A stretch of 11,313 bases of DNA, from positions 1 to 11,313 of the forward strand of contig JAZOSO010000168.1 of the NCBI GenBank assembly GCA_045657185.1. The letters run 5' to 3'. A program made the translations under genes and the position numbers. Shown here in pieces: positions 6,064 through 11,313 of this stretch (the stretch's first letter is position 1; each line of letters opens with the position of its first letter). The stretch is from RGIG5270 sp045657185 (GTDB lineage: Bacteria > Verrucomicrobiota > Lentisphaeria > Victivallales > Victivallaceae). The notes beneath the pieces are model-generated. The model was not told where the DNA came from and did no database searches. It saw only the letters and a program-made list of their open reading frames with translations.

Positions 6064-7470
6064 TCAAAATATTGTAAAATCTGCTTTAGCTCCGATACGG
6101 AGTTCTGCACATAACGGAAGTTTGAAACGCTCTGCGGCACGCCATGTCAATTTGGCAATTATTTCAGCAAGCGGAATATCGTTTTGCAGCTGCAATTCAA
6201 TCGTTTTGAAACCGGAAAACTGATTTCTCGGCATGAGTCGGCTGCCGTCAAGTTTTGCCGCCGTCTCATCAGAACCGCAGAAACAGCGTTTATCACAAAT
6301 TATCCGCTGCATATTAGTTTCCGACAAACTTTCAAATGCCGCACAAGTACCGACGGCATCTTCAGCAATCATTTCCAAAGCAATTTCAGCAGGAGAAGCA
6401 GCTGTAATATTTCCGATTTCTGCAAAACTCATGCCGCAAAATTTTTTAAATTTGTCAATGCGGCATTTGGCAAGAAGAGTTTTTTGCCACTTTTCAGCGG
6501 GCAAATCCTCAAGATATTTCAGAAACTCAGATTTTTCAGCAGGATTTTTCAGTCTTTCCATAATGACACGGTCAGGGACAGCAAGATATTTTTCAGGTCC
6601 GATAACACTCAATTGTGTCATGGATTGACAGAAAGGATAGCGGTCAAAAGTAACATTCACTCCGTAATCTTTTTCTGCACGGTCAAGCAGTTTAAACACT
6701 GCATCAATCTTATAAAAATTCGCCGCTTTCGCCGTTTTCAAATGACTGATATGAAAATCATGCAGACCGTTGCGGCGGCAAAGCTCAAACATTTCAACGA
6801 TGCTTTCAAGCAGCAAATCCCCTTCATTCCTCAAATGAGCGCAAACAAATTTATCATGTTCCGCACAGCATTTAAAAAGTGCATCCAGCTCATTTTCTGA
6901 TGCAAAACGACCGGGAGAATACAATAATCCGAGCGATAATCCCAAAGCCCCCTGCTCCAGATTTTCCGCCAGAACCGCAGACATTTTTCGGATATCTTCA
7001 GCAGACGCATTTTGCTGCTCATACCCCATAACTGAACTGTGCAATGTATTGTGACCGCAAAAGGAAAAAAGCTCAAATCCGCGCTTCTGCTGCTGAAGCA
7101 AAGCTGAATATTCTTCATAATTGCGCCAGTCAAGCGGAGTTTGATAATTTTCATAAATCCGCTTCAAGTTTTCACAGTTCAACTCTGTTAAAGGAAAAGG
7201 CGAAAGTCCGCAGTTGCCGCCAATCTCACAACCGAAACCGCCTTTTCTGCGGCTGCCCCCGTCTTCAAGTTCAAATACTGCCAAATCCGAGTGACCGTGA
7301 ACATCAATCCATGCCGGCGAAAGATAACAATTTTTGCAGTCGATAACTTCCGCATCGTCAGGAACACATTCTGCAAAATCAGTTATAAATCCGTTGTCAA
7401 CGACAATATTTTTTCTCTCACCGAAAAAATTTATGCCGTCAATCAATTGCACATTTGTATAACATTTCAT
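6064..7470 (-). CDS. N-acyl-D-amino-acid deacylase-like amidohydrolase (D-aminoacylase family)
   Basis: A 468-residue amidohydrolase-superfamily protein of the D-aminoacylase type, which hydrolyses N-acyl-D-amino acids to the D-amino acid and a carboxylate. Counting from the ATG at 7470: DVHGHSD (56-62) gives the HxH pair H58/H60; GGNCGLSP (84-91) gives the family's metal-ligand Cys, C87; GALGLSLGLLYSPG (174-187) is a typical signature; HLRNEG (H212) and HISHLK (H243) give the His ligands; GSDET gives the catalytic Asp, D401. The frame can be extended to a GTG at 7497 that overlaps the hydE stop, but AAGGCGG six or more bases before the ATG favours 7470. The protein stops right after GAKADFTIF, so the final strands of the usual C-terminal beta-domain are missing; no continuation is seen in other frames. 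No signal peptide, so cytosolic. It follows hydE by 23 bases and is probably cotranscribed. It could instead act on a related substrate such as an acylated dipeptide or hydantoin-like compound. Confidence 0.85.
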   Translation of the reverse strand: MKCYTNVQLIDGINFFGERKNIVVDNGFITDFAECVPDDAEVIDCKNCYLSPAWIDVHGHSDLAVFELEDGGSRRKGGFGCEIGGNCGLSPFPLTELNCENLKRIYENYQTPLDWRNYEEYSALLQQQKRGFELFSFCGHNTLHSSVMGYEQQNASAEDIRKMSAVLAENLEQGALGLSLGLLYSPGRFASENELDALFKCCAEHDKFVCAHLRNEGDLLLESIVEMFELCRRNGLHDFHISHLKTAKAANFYKIDAVFKLLDRAEKDYGVNVTFDRYPFCQSMTQLSVIGPEKYLAVPDRVIMERLKNPAEKSEFLKYLEDLPAEKWQKTLLAKCRIDKFKKFCGMSFAEIGNITAASPAEIALEMIAEDAVGTCAAFESLSETNMQRIICDKRCFCGSDETAAKLDGSRLMPRNQFSGFKTIELQLQNDIPLAEIIAKLTWRAAERFKLPLCAELRIGAKADFTIF

Positions 7471-7493
7471 CTGTAACGCCGCCTTTTTTTCTC

Positions 7494-8576
7494 TCACTTT
7501 TTGAGAAAATGTCTGGAGTCACCCCATTCATTATATGCAGGCTCAAGACCGATATTGCGGAGACTTTGCTCCAGAGCCGAACGGACGGAATCTGCGTTTT
7601 CGTCAATTCCCGGCTTATTGTCATAAAGCTGATAAGCCTTGCGGAAGCGGACTTCACTTACATTGGGCATAATAACATTTGCCCCTGCAAGCAGACCTTT
7701 TTCCCTGCCGTCAGGCGCGAGAGCCTGCAAAACCGTAGTAGATGCAATATTGATATCCGGCATAAGAATACGCAAAAGTGCAATCATTTTACAGCCGAGG
7801 ACAAGCATTTCCGCCTCATTCTGTTTTGAGTGAACCGCCCCCATCGGGGTATCTTTGTGAACGGAATAAGGTCCCATACCGACCATATCTACATCAAGTT
7901 TTTTAAGAAAAAGCAAATCTCGTGCCATGTCAAGCGAACTCTGTCCGTCAAACCCGAACATAATACCGCTGCCGAGCTGAAATCCGGCTGTCCGCAAATC
8001 ATACAATGCTTGCAAACGCTCACTGAAAAGATGGTCAGCAGGGTGAATTTTTGCATAAATCTCAGGATTTGAAGTCTCAATACGCAGCAAATATCTGTGC
8101 GCCCCCGCAGCAAACCACCGTTTATAAGCTGCAAGCGACTGCTCACCCAATGACAGGGTTATTCCTAACTCATTATTTGACAAGGCTTTAATCTTTTTAA
8201 CCGTATCTTCAATAAAAGCAATGTGTTTTTCCGTTTGAATTTCTCCGCCTTGCAGTACGATTGAGCCGTAGCCGAATTTCCACGCCAGTTCTGCATCCGC
8301 AAGTATTTCATTTTGAGTAAGTTCAAATCGTTCAGTCTTTAAATTATCACGGCGTATGCCGCAGTAAAAACAATTCTTGCGGCAGATATTTCCAATCTCA
8401 ATCAGACCGCGCAAGCTTACTTTTTTGCCGATATTTTTAAGTTTAATATCATTTGCGGCGGCAAAAAGCCGCTGAATATTCTCTTCAGACCTATCTTCTA
8501 TGAGTTGAGCCAGCTGATTTTCGTCAAAACTGCTGTTTTCGACTCCGTTTTTCAAAATTTTCTCAAAATTATTCAA
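7494..8576 (-). CDS. hydE: [FeFe]-hydrogenase maturase HydE (radical SAM)
   Basis: Radical S-adenosylmethionine enzyme that, with HydF and HydG, builds the 2Fe subcluster of [FeFe] hydrogenase, including its bridging dithiolate. It is 360 residues long from the TTG at 8576. The CRKNCFYCGIRRDN motif (C65, C69, C72) binds the 4Fe-4S/SAM cluster. SIVLQGGEIQTEKH is the SAM-binding Gly-rich strand; SLGEQS, RIETSNPEIY and GSGIMFGFDGQS follow the HydE barrel. MGPYSVHKDTPMG matches the conserved GPYxxHxDTP of HydE and separates it from PylB and BioB. The start is set by GGAGG at 8583-8587, six bases before the TTG; the frame could run back to another TTG at 8606 but that lacks a ribosome binding site. 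No ATG is suitable. hydF and hydG are not in the window. It is divergent from the RdgC-like gene and upstream of the deacylase, with which it probably forms an operon. Its presence implies an H2-producing or H2-using anaerobe. Confidence 0.93.
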   Translation of the reverse strand: MNNFEKILKNGVENSSFDENQLAQLIEDRSEENIQRLFAAANDIKLKNIGKKVSLRGLIEIGNICRKNCFYCGIRRDNLKTERFELTQNEILADAELAWKFGYGSIVLQGGEIQTEKHIAFIEDTVKKIKALSNNELGITLSLGEQSLAAYKRWFAAGAHRYLLRIETSNPEIYAKIHPADHLFSERLQALYDLRTAGFQLGSGIMFGFDGQSSLDMARDLLFLKKLDVDMVGMGPYSVHKDTPMGAVHSKQNEAEMLVLGCKMIALLRILMPDINIASTTVLQALAPDGREKGLLAGANVIMPNVSEVRFRKAYQLYDNKPGIDENADSVRSALEQSLRNIGLEPAYNEWGDSRHFLKK

Positions 8577-8582
8577 AAAAAA

Positions 8583-8587
8583 CCTCC
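8583..8587 (-). promoter_or_regulatory. Ribosome binding site that fixes the hydE TTG start
   Basis: CCTCC on the plus strand reads GGAGG on the minus strand, followed by six T residues and the TTG at 8576. This is the strongest ribosome binding site in the area and decides for the 360-residue form. Confidence 0.85.
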
Positions 8588-8594
8588 GTAATAT

Positions 8595-8622
8595 TTGACT
8601 ATCCAATATAACACATTATATT
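8595..8622 (+). promoter_or_regulatory. Promoter of the RdgC-like gene, overlapping the hydE promoter region
   Basis: TTGACT (8595-8600), a 16-base spacer and TATATT (8617-8622) lie 43 bases upstream of the ATG at 8666. On the opposite strand the same place reads TATAAT (8620-8615), 28 bases above the hydE ribosome binding site, so the two divergent promoters probably overlap and may compete. The hydE -35 is not clear. Confidence 0.6.
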
Positions 8623-8650
8623 TCAAAATGCCAAATGAAATTCTAAAAAA

Positions 8651-8656
8651 AAGGAG
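8651..8656 (+). promoter_or_regulatory. Strong ribosome binding site of the RdgC-like gene
   Basis: AAGGAG, nine bases before the ATG at 8666, in an AT-rich leader that should be unstructured. It excludes earlier starts in the other frame. Confidence 0.8.
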
Positions 8657-8665
8657 AAATTTATT

Positions 8666-9754
8666 ATGCCGTTTGATCATGGTACCATCAATGCCACTTT
8701 TTTTACATTTGAAAACGATTTGCCCAACAATCTGCTGGAATGTCTTAATTCACGCCGTGCAGGTTCGCTTGATACTGTTACCGATGAGGTGCAGACCGGC
8801 TGGGTTTCAGGCAGGCACATGCTGGATAACCGTATCGAAGAGGACAACGCTCACCGCGGCGAATTTTACCATATCGCTCTGCGCAACGCCTCCCGCAAAA
8901 TCCCCTCTGCTTATCTGAATGCTCTCTGCAAACAGGAAGAAGATATCTACCTCAAAGCCAACAATCTGGAATGGGTTCCCCGCAAGGCAAAGAAAAGTAT
9001 CAAAGAAGAAATCACCGAAAAATATCTTATGCAGATGCCCCCCTCCCTCGGCGGTATTCCCATCGTTATCAGCCCCATTGAAAAGCTCATGTTTGTCGGT
9101 GCCTCAAGTGAAGCTCAAATCGACCTCTTTGTTGAACATTTTCTCAAAGCCAGCGCAATTGAACCTCTGCAGTTCACTCCCGGACTCTTCCTGGCAAAAA
9201 AGAATACCAACGAAACAGCTCTGCCCAAAATCAGCTTTGCAGAAAATAAAGAAGACGAACCCTGCATCGGCAGAGATTTTCTTACATGGCTCTGGTTCTA
9301 CGGCGAAACCGAAGGAAAAATCGAACATGAACAATTCGGTACTTTTGACGTTATGATTGAAGGTCCCCTGACTTTCGCTTACGCCTCCGACTCTCAGGGC
9401 GCAGGCGAAACCGTACTCAAAAAAGGCGACTTCCCCCAACGCAGCCGCGAGGCAAAAGCCGCCCTCCTCAGCGGTAAAAAACTCAAAAAAGCCAAAGTCT
9501 CAATCACCCGCTATAACGAAATCTGGAGCGGCAACTTTGACGCCGATAAATTCGCTTTCGGCAGTTTGACACTCCCCGAAGGCGAAGCCCAGGACGACGA
9601 AAACCGCTTCGAAGAACGCATGCAGAGCCTCGTTGTCCTCTCCCGCGCCCTCGAATGTTACTTCAATATTTTCGCCGATAAACTCACCTCCCCCGACTTC
9701 CCCGCCTATCAATCCCAAATCCAGAAATGGGTCCTCGACCGCGACGAAATATAA
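8666..9754 (+). CDS. RdgC-like recombination-associated protein
   Basis: A 362-residue protein that I place in the RdgC family, longer than the 303-residue E. coli form. RdgC forms a ring-shaped dimer on DNA and restrains RecA in E. coli. Family-like points are TGWVSG (44-49), FYHIALRNASRKIPSAYLNA (67-86), the basic segment VPRKAKKSIKEEITEKYL (104-121), EKLMFVGASSEAQIDLFVEHF (139-159) and LQFTPG (168-173). The second half, GRDFLTWLWFYGET (202-215), GPLTFA, a SREAKAAL stretch with GKKLKKAK, and FAFGSLTLPEGE (297-308), recalls the longer RdgC-like proteins of deltaproteobacteria. The ATG at 8666 has AAGGAG nine bases upstream and a good promoter. Codon choice is unusually rich in C-ending codons (CCC, CTC, ATC) compared with hydE and the deacylase, which suggests high expression or transfer from another genome. 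It is monocistronic. No replication or phage genes stand next to it. Confidence 0.78.
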   Translation: MPFDHGTINATFFTFENDLPNNLLECLNSRRAGSLDTVTDEVQTGWVSGRHMLDNRIEEDNAHRGEFYHIALRNASRKIPSAYLNALCKQEEDIYLKANNLEWVPRKAKKSIKEEITEKYLMQMPPSLGGIPIVISPIEKLMFVGASSEAQIDLFVEHFLKASAIEPLQFTPGLFLAKKNTNETALPKISFAENKEDEPCIGRDFLTWLWFYGETEGKIEHEQFGTFDVMIEGPLTFAYASDSQGAGETVLKKGDFPQRSREAKAALLSGKKLKKAKVSITRYNEIWSGNFDADKFAFGSLTLPEGEAQDDENRFEERMQSLVVLSRALECYFNIFADKLTSPDFPAYQSQIQKWVLDRDEI

Positions 9755-9802
9755 GTATGAGTATTTAGGATTATGTTCTTCGGGGAAGAGAAAAAAACCT
9801 TT

Positions 9803-9835
9803 TTTTACTTTCTTTCGCAGTGAAAGAAAGTAAAA
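9803..9835 (+). repeat. 14-bp perfect palindrome, first of two related units
   Basis: TTTTACTTTCTTTC (9803-9816) is the exact reverse complement of GAAAGAAAGTAAAA (9822-9835), with the five-base loop GCAGT. No T-run follows on either strand, so it is not a standard terminator. Flanking AACAAAGAAA is repeated after the second palindrome. Similar CTTTC/GAAAG palindromes are familiar from dispersed repeats in proteobacteria. Confidence 0.75.
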
Positions 9836-9855
9836 CAAAGAAAGCTGTTTTCCTC

Positions 9856-9889
9856 ACTTTCTTTTGAAAAAGAAAGTAAGATAAAGAAA
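9856..9889 (+). repeat. Second related palindrome with repeated flank
   Basis: ACTTTCTTT (9856-9864) pairs with AAAGAAAGT (9869-9877) around the loop TGAA, a perfect 9-bp stem. Like the first unit at 9803 it continues into AAGATAAAGAAA (first unit: AAAACAAAGAAA), so the two are diverged copies about 50 bases apart. Between them lies GCTGTTTTCC, and no open frame. Confidence 0.7.
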
Positions 9890-9913
9890 ACAATCCCCAA
9901 AAACTTTTCATCA

Positions 9914-9962
9914 AAAAAACGGATTCAGTTATTGTTCACACAAAAATCAGAATCCGTTTTTT
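9914..9962 (+). terminator. Intrinsic terminator, usable from both sides
   Basis: AAAAAACGGATTC (9914-9926) is the exact reverse complement of GAATCCGTTTTTT (9950-9962). The 23-base loop is long, but the core GC-containing stem is perfect and a T-run follows on each strand. It lies 160 bases after the RdgC-like stop and probably ends that transcript. Confidence 0.8.
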
Positions 9963-9977
9963 ATATTTTCTACTTAA

Positions 9978-10009
9978 TAAAAAAGCCCTGCCAGTTACGA
10001 CAGAGCTTT
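9978..10009 (-). terminator. Intrinsic terminator of the GH28 gene
   Basis: On the minus strand AAAGCTCTG (10009-10001) pairs with CAGGGCTTT (9990-9982), nine pairs with one U-G wobble, followed by TTTTATT. It lies just past the stop of the beta-helix gene at 10020. Confidence 0.8.
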
Positions 10010-10019
10010 AAAGATAGTT

Positions 10020-11153
10020 TTATTTTTCTAAATCCACATTATTTATTTTCAGATTATTTACAAATTCAATCTGAAACGGATTTACTACTGCAACTTCAGC
10101 TGAAATATTATTCAATTTTATTTTGTTGAATGATGCTTTTTCATTACCATGAAAAACGATACCCTGATGTGATTTTATTCTGAAATTATTAAATTCAATC
10201 CGTTCAATACTTCGTATATTGACATTTTTTTCGCATTTGAAATATACGGCAAATCCGTTGGCTTCAATATCAAAATTATTAAAGCTCAAATCTTCAACTT
10301 TAGCATACCCCGAACAATTTCTACGCAGATAATATTCAGGATGATACGAAAGTATTGCCGTGCCTCTGCCGCGAAAAGTTATATTACTGAAACGACAATG
10401 ACGCACAATATCATCACTCGGACAACTTATACGGATTCCCTGACACGGGCTGTCAAGTATACAGTTATTGACAGTAACATTTTCACAAATATACTCTCTG
10501 TCAGGCAAATGCCTCATGGCACGCAAAACAAGACAGTCATCGCCTGTTTTGAAGAAACTGTCACTGATAACAACATTCTTACAGCCGTCAATATCAAAAC
10601 CGTCATTATTTATCATTTGCTGATGTCCCTCAACTCGGATTTTTGAGACATAAACATTCTGACAGCAAATCATCCAAATCGTCCAGCCCGGTGAATCGAT
10701 AAAATTTATACCATTCAATGTAACGTTGCGGCAATTAAAGAACTGCACCATACGGGGACGCGGATGAGGCGGTTTTTTAAAAAAACTTCCGACCGGAACA
10801 TTTCTGTCATAAAATTCAGGTCCCTGCCCGTTTATTTCTCCGTTTCCTGTAATTGCAATATTTTCTGCATCGGCGGCAGTAATAAAAACCTTGCGGCTCT
10901 TTTCAGGTGCAGTCGGCATCGAATCATGTTTGAAATCATCATATTTATACGAGTCGGCATATCCCTGCAGAACAGCCCCCGCAGAAATATGCAATTCAAC
11001 ATTACTTTTGAGATAAAGAGTTCCGCTTGTATAAACTCCCTGTTCAAGCACGACTCTGCCGCCTCCGGCGGCAAAAGCCTTATCAATTTCAATTTGAATT
11101 GCTTTTCCTGTTTTTTCTTTTACTGTAAAATCCATTTTTTCAATCTCTGTCAT
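10020..11153 (-). CDS. Glycoside hydrolase family 28-like right-handed beta-helix protein
   Basis: A 377-residue protein of the polygalacturonase-like family. It starts with the usual N-terminal coil (AIQIEIDKAFAAGGGRVVLEQGVYTSGTLYLKSNVELHISAGAV contains the GGG-V-L-G-Y pattern, residues 18-61) and then beta-helix rungs. ITGNGEINGQGPEFY (101-115), NNDGFDIDGCKNV (182-194, with D184) and TGDDCLVLR (203-211, with D205/D206) are the GH28 catalytic-site motifs. The third motif, normally G-H-G, reads PCQGIRI (236-242), and the R-I-K motif is absent, so the enzyme is either a variant with another substrate, like rhamnogalacturonan- or other pectin-fragment-directed members, or altered in catalysis. 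No signal peptide is seen at the N-terminus (MTEIEKMDFTVKEK), so it should be cytosolic and act on imported oligosaccharides. The ATG at 11153 overlaps the stop of the upstream gene (TAATG), so the two are translationally coupled. A terminator follows. Confidence 0.87.
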   Translation of the reverse strand: MTEIEKMDFTVKEKTGKAIQIEIDKAFAAGGGRVVLEQGVYTSGTLYLKSNVELHISAGAVLQGYADSYKYDDFKHDSMPTAPEKSRKVFITAADAENIAITGNGEINGQGPEFYDRNVPVGSFFKKPPHPRPRMVQFFNCRNVTLNGINFIDSPGWTIWMICCQNVYVSKIRVEGHQQMINNDGFDIDGCKNVVISDSFFKTGDDCLVLRAMRHLPDREYICENVTVNNCILDSPCQGIRISCPSDDIVRHCRFSNITFRGRGTAILSYHPEYYLRRNCSGYAKVEDLSFNNFDIEANGFAVYFKCEKNVNIRSIERIEFNNFRIKSHQGIVFHGNEKASFNKIKLNNISAEVAVVNPFQIEFVNNLKINNVDLEK

Positions 11154-11313
11154 TATAAATTATTCAAAGCAATCTCACGCAGTTCTGCATGAGAGATTTT
11201 CCCGATTTTTTTACAAATATTACTGTAAACTGCGGGATTTTTTTCTTTCAAAAGCGTAAGCAATGTATAAATCTCCATTCCTTCGCGGATAGCTTCACTG
11301 CGTTTGGAGGGAA
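11153..11313 (-). CDS. C-terminal end of an upstream gene, possibly a glycoside hydrolase with a DUF4091-like end (partial)
   Basis: The last 53 codons of a gene that begins beyond the right edge; its TAA overlaps the ATG of the GH28 gene by one base. The segment SKRSEAIREGMEIYTLLTLL is reminiscent of the C-terminal helix of DUF4091/GH123-type proteins (pattern R-x-E-A-x-R-x-G-x-E-x-Y-x-x-L-x-x-L), which would suit the neighbouring GH28 gene. The rest is a short helical tail (ICKKIGKISHAELREIALNNL). The match is short and from memory, so the assignment is tentative; that it is a real coding end is well supported by the overlap and the open frame. Confidence 0.45.
   Translation of the reverse strand, partial: PSKRSEAIREGMEIYTLLTLLKEKNPAVYSNICKKIGKISHAELREIALNNL

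Noticed and set aside
6184..6900. A 238-codon open frame on the plus strand opposite the deacylase
   Set aside because: It is the mirror of a well-supported gene, has Phe/Lys/Arg-rich low-quality composition, no ribosome binding site and no recognisable domain.
7494..8576. PylB or biotin synthase instead of HydE
   Set aside because: The CRKNCFYCGIRRDN motif and GPYSVHKDTP match HydE; PylB has a different residue pattern around the Cys motif, and the BioB-specific iron-sulfur ligands are not seen.
9803..9835. Intrinsic terminator of the RdgC-like gene
   Set aside because: The stem is strong, but no T-run follows on either strand; the hairpin at 9914-9962 is a better terminator.
9803..9889. 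CRISPR-like array
   Set aside because: There are only two units, with unequal lengths and diverged palindromes, no uniform spacers and no cas genes.
10764..11192. A 142-codon open frame on the plus strand opposite the GH28 gene
   Set aside because: It is antisense to a clear GH28 protein, and its composition is that of a shadow frame.

Overview
The window looks like an ordinary chromosomal stretch of an anaerobic, fermentative bacterium, with the edge of a phage-derived island at its left end and a carbohydrate-degradation cluster at its right end. The gene content (an [FeFe]-hydrogenase maturase, a stand-alone bacterial RRM protein, a GH28-family gene, and neighbouring genes with Shine-Dalgarno sites) would fit a gut member of the PVC group, such as the Lentisphaerota. 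That placement is inferred from gene content only; no rRNA or marker phylogeny is available here.

Layout. 1-1330 (-): an open frame running off the left edge, carrying a phage MuF-C-like domain and an RFSV-type linker as in large polyvalent phage proteins. It has no proper 5' end and abuts the terminator of the next operon. 1338-4023 (-): operon fmt > ACT-domain protein (UPF0237) > UPF0210/PFL protein, closed by a clear intrinsic terminator. 4113-5441 (+): one continuous gene fusing HPPK (FolK) to a tRNA-dihydrouridine synthase. 5520-6023 (+): an RRM RNA-binding protein with its own promoter, a 19-bp hairpin in its leader and a terminator. 6064-8576 (-): hydE followed by an N-acyl-D-amino-acid deacylase-like amidohydrolase. 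8595-9754 (+): a divergently transcribed RdgC-like gene with a good promoter, a strong ribosome binding site and C-rich codon choice. 9755-10019: intergenic, with two related palindromes and two terminators. 10020-11313 (-): a GH28/right-handed beta-helix protein translationally coupled (TAATG) to the C-terminal end of another gene, possibly a glycoside hydrolase.

Most notable: (1) the FolK-Dus fusion, in which both halves retain their recognisable catalytic residues, joining folate biosynthesis to tRNA modification; (2) the long structured leader of the RRM gene, which suggests post-transcriptional or cold/autoregulatory control; (3) the phage-protein remnant ending exactly at a housekeeping terminator; (4) the paired palindromes after the RdgC-like gene. 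I see no tRNA, rRNA, CRISPR array or insertion sequence.
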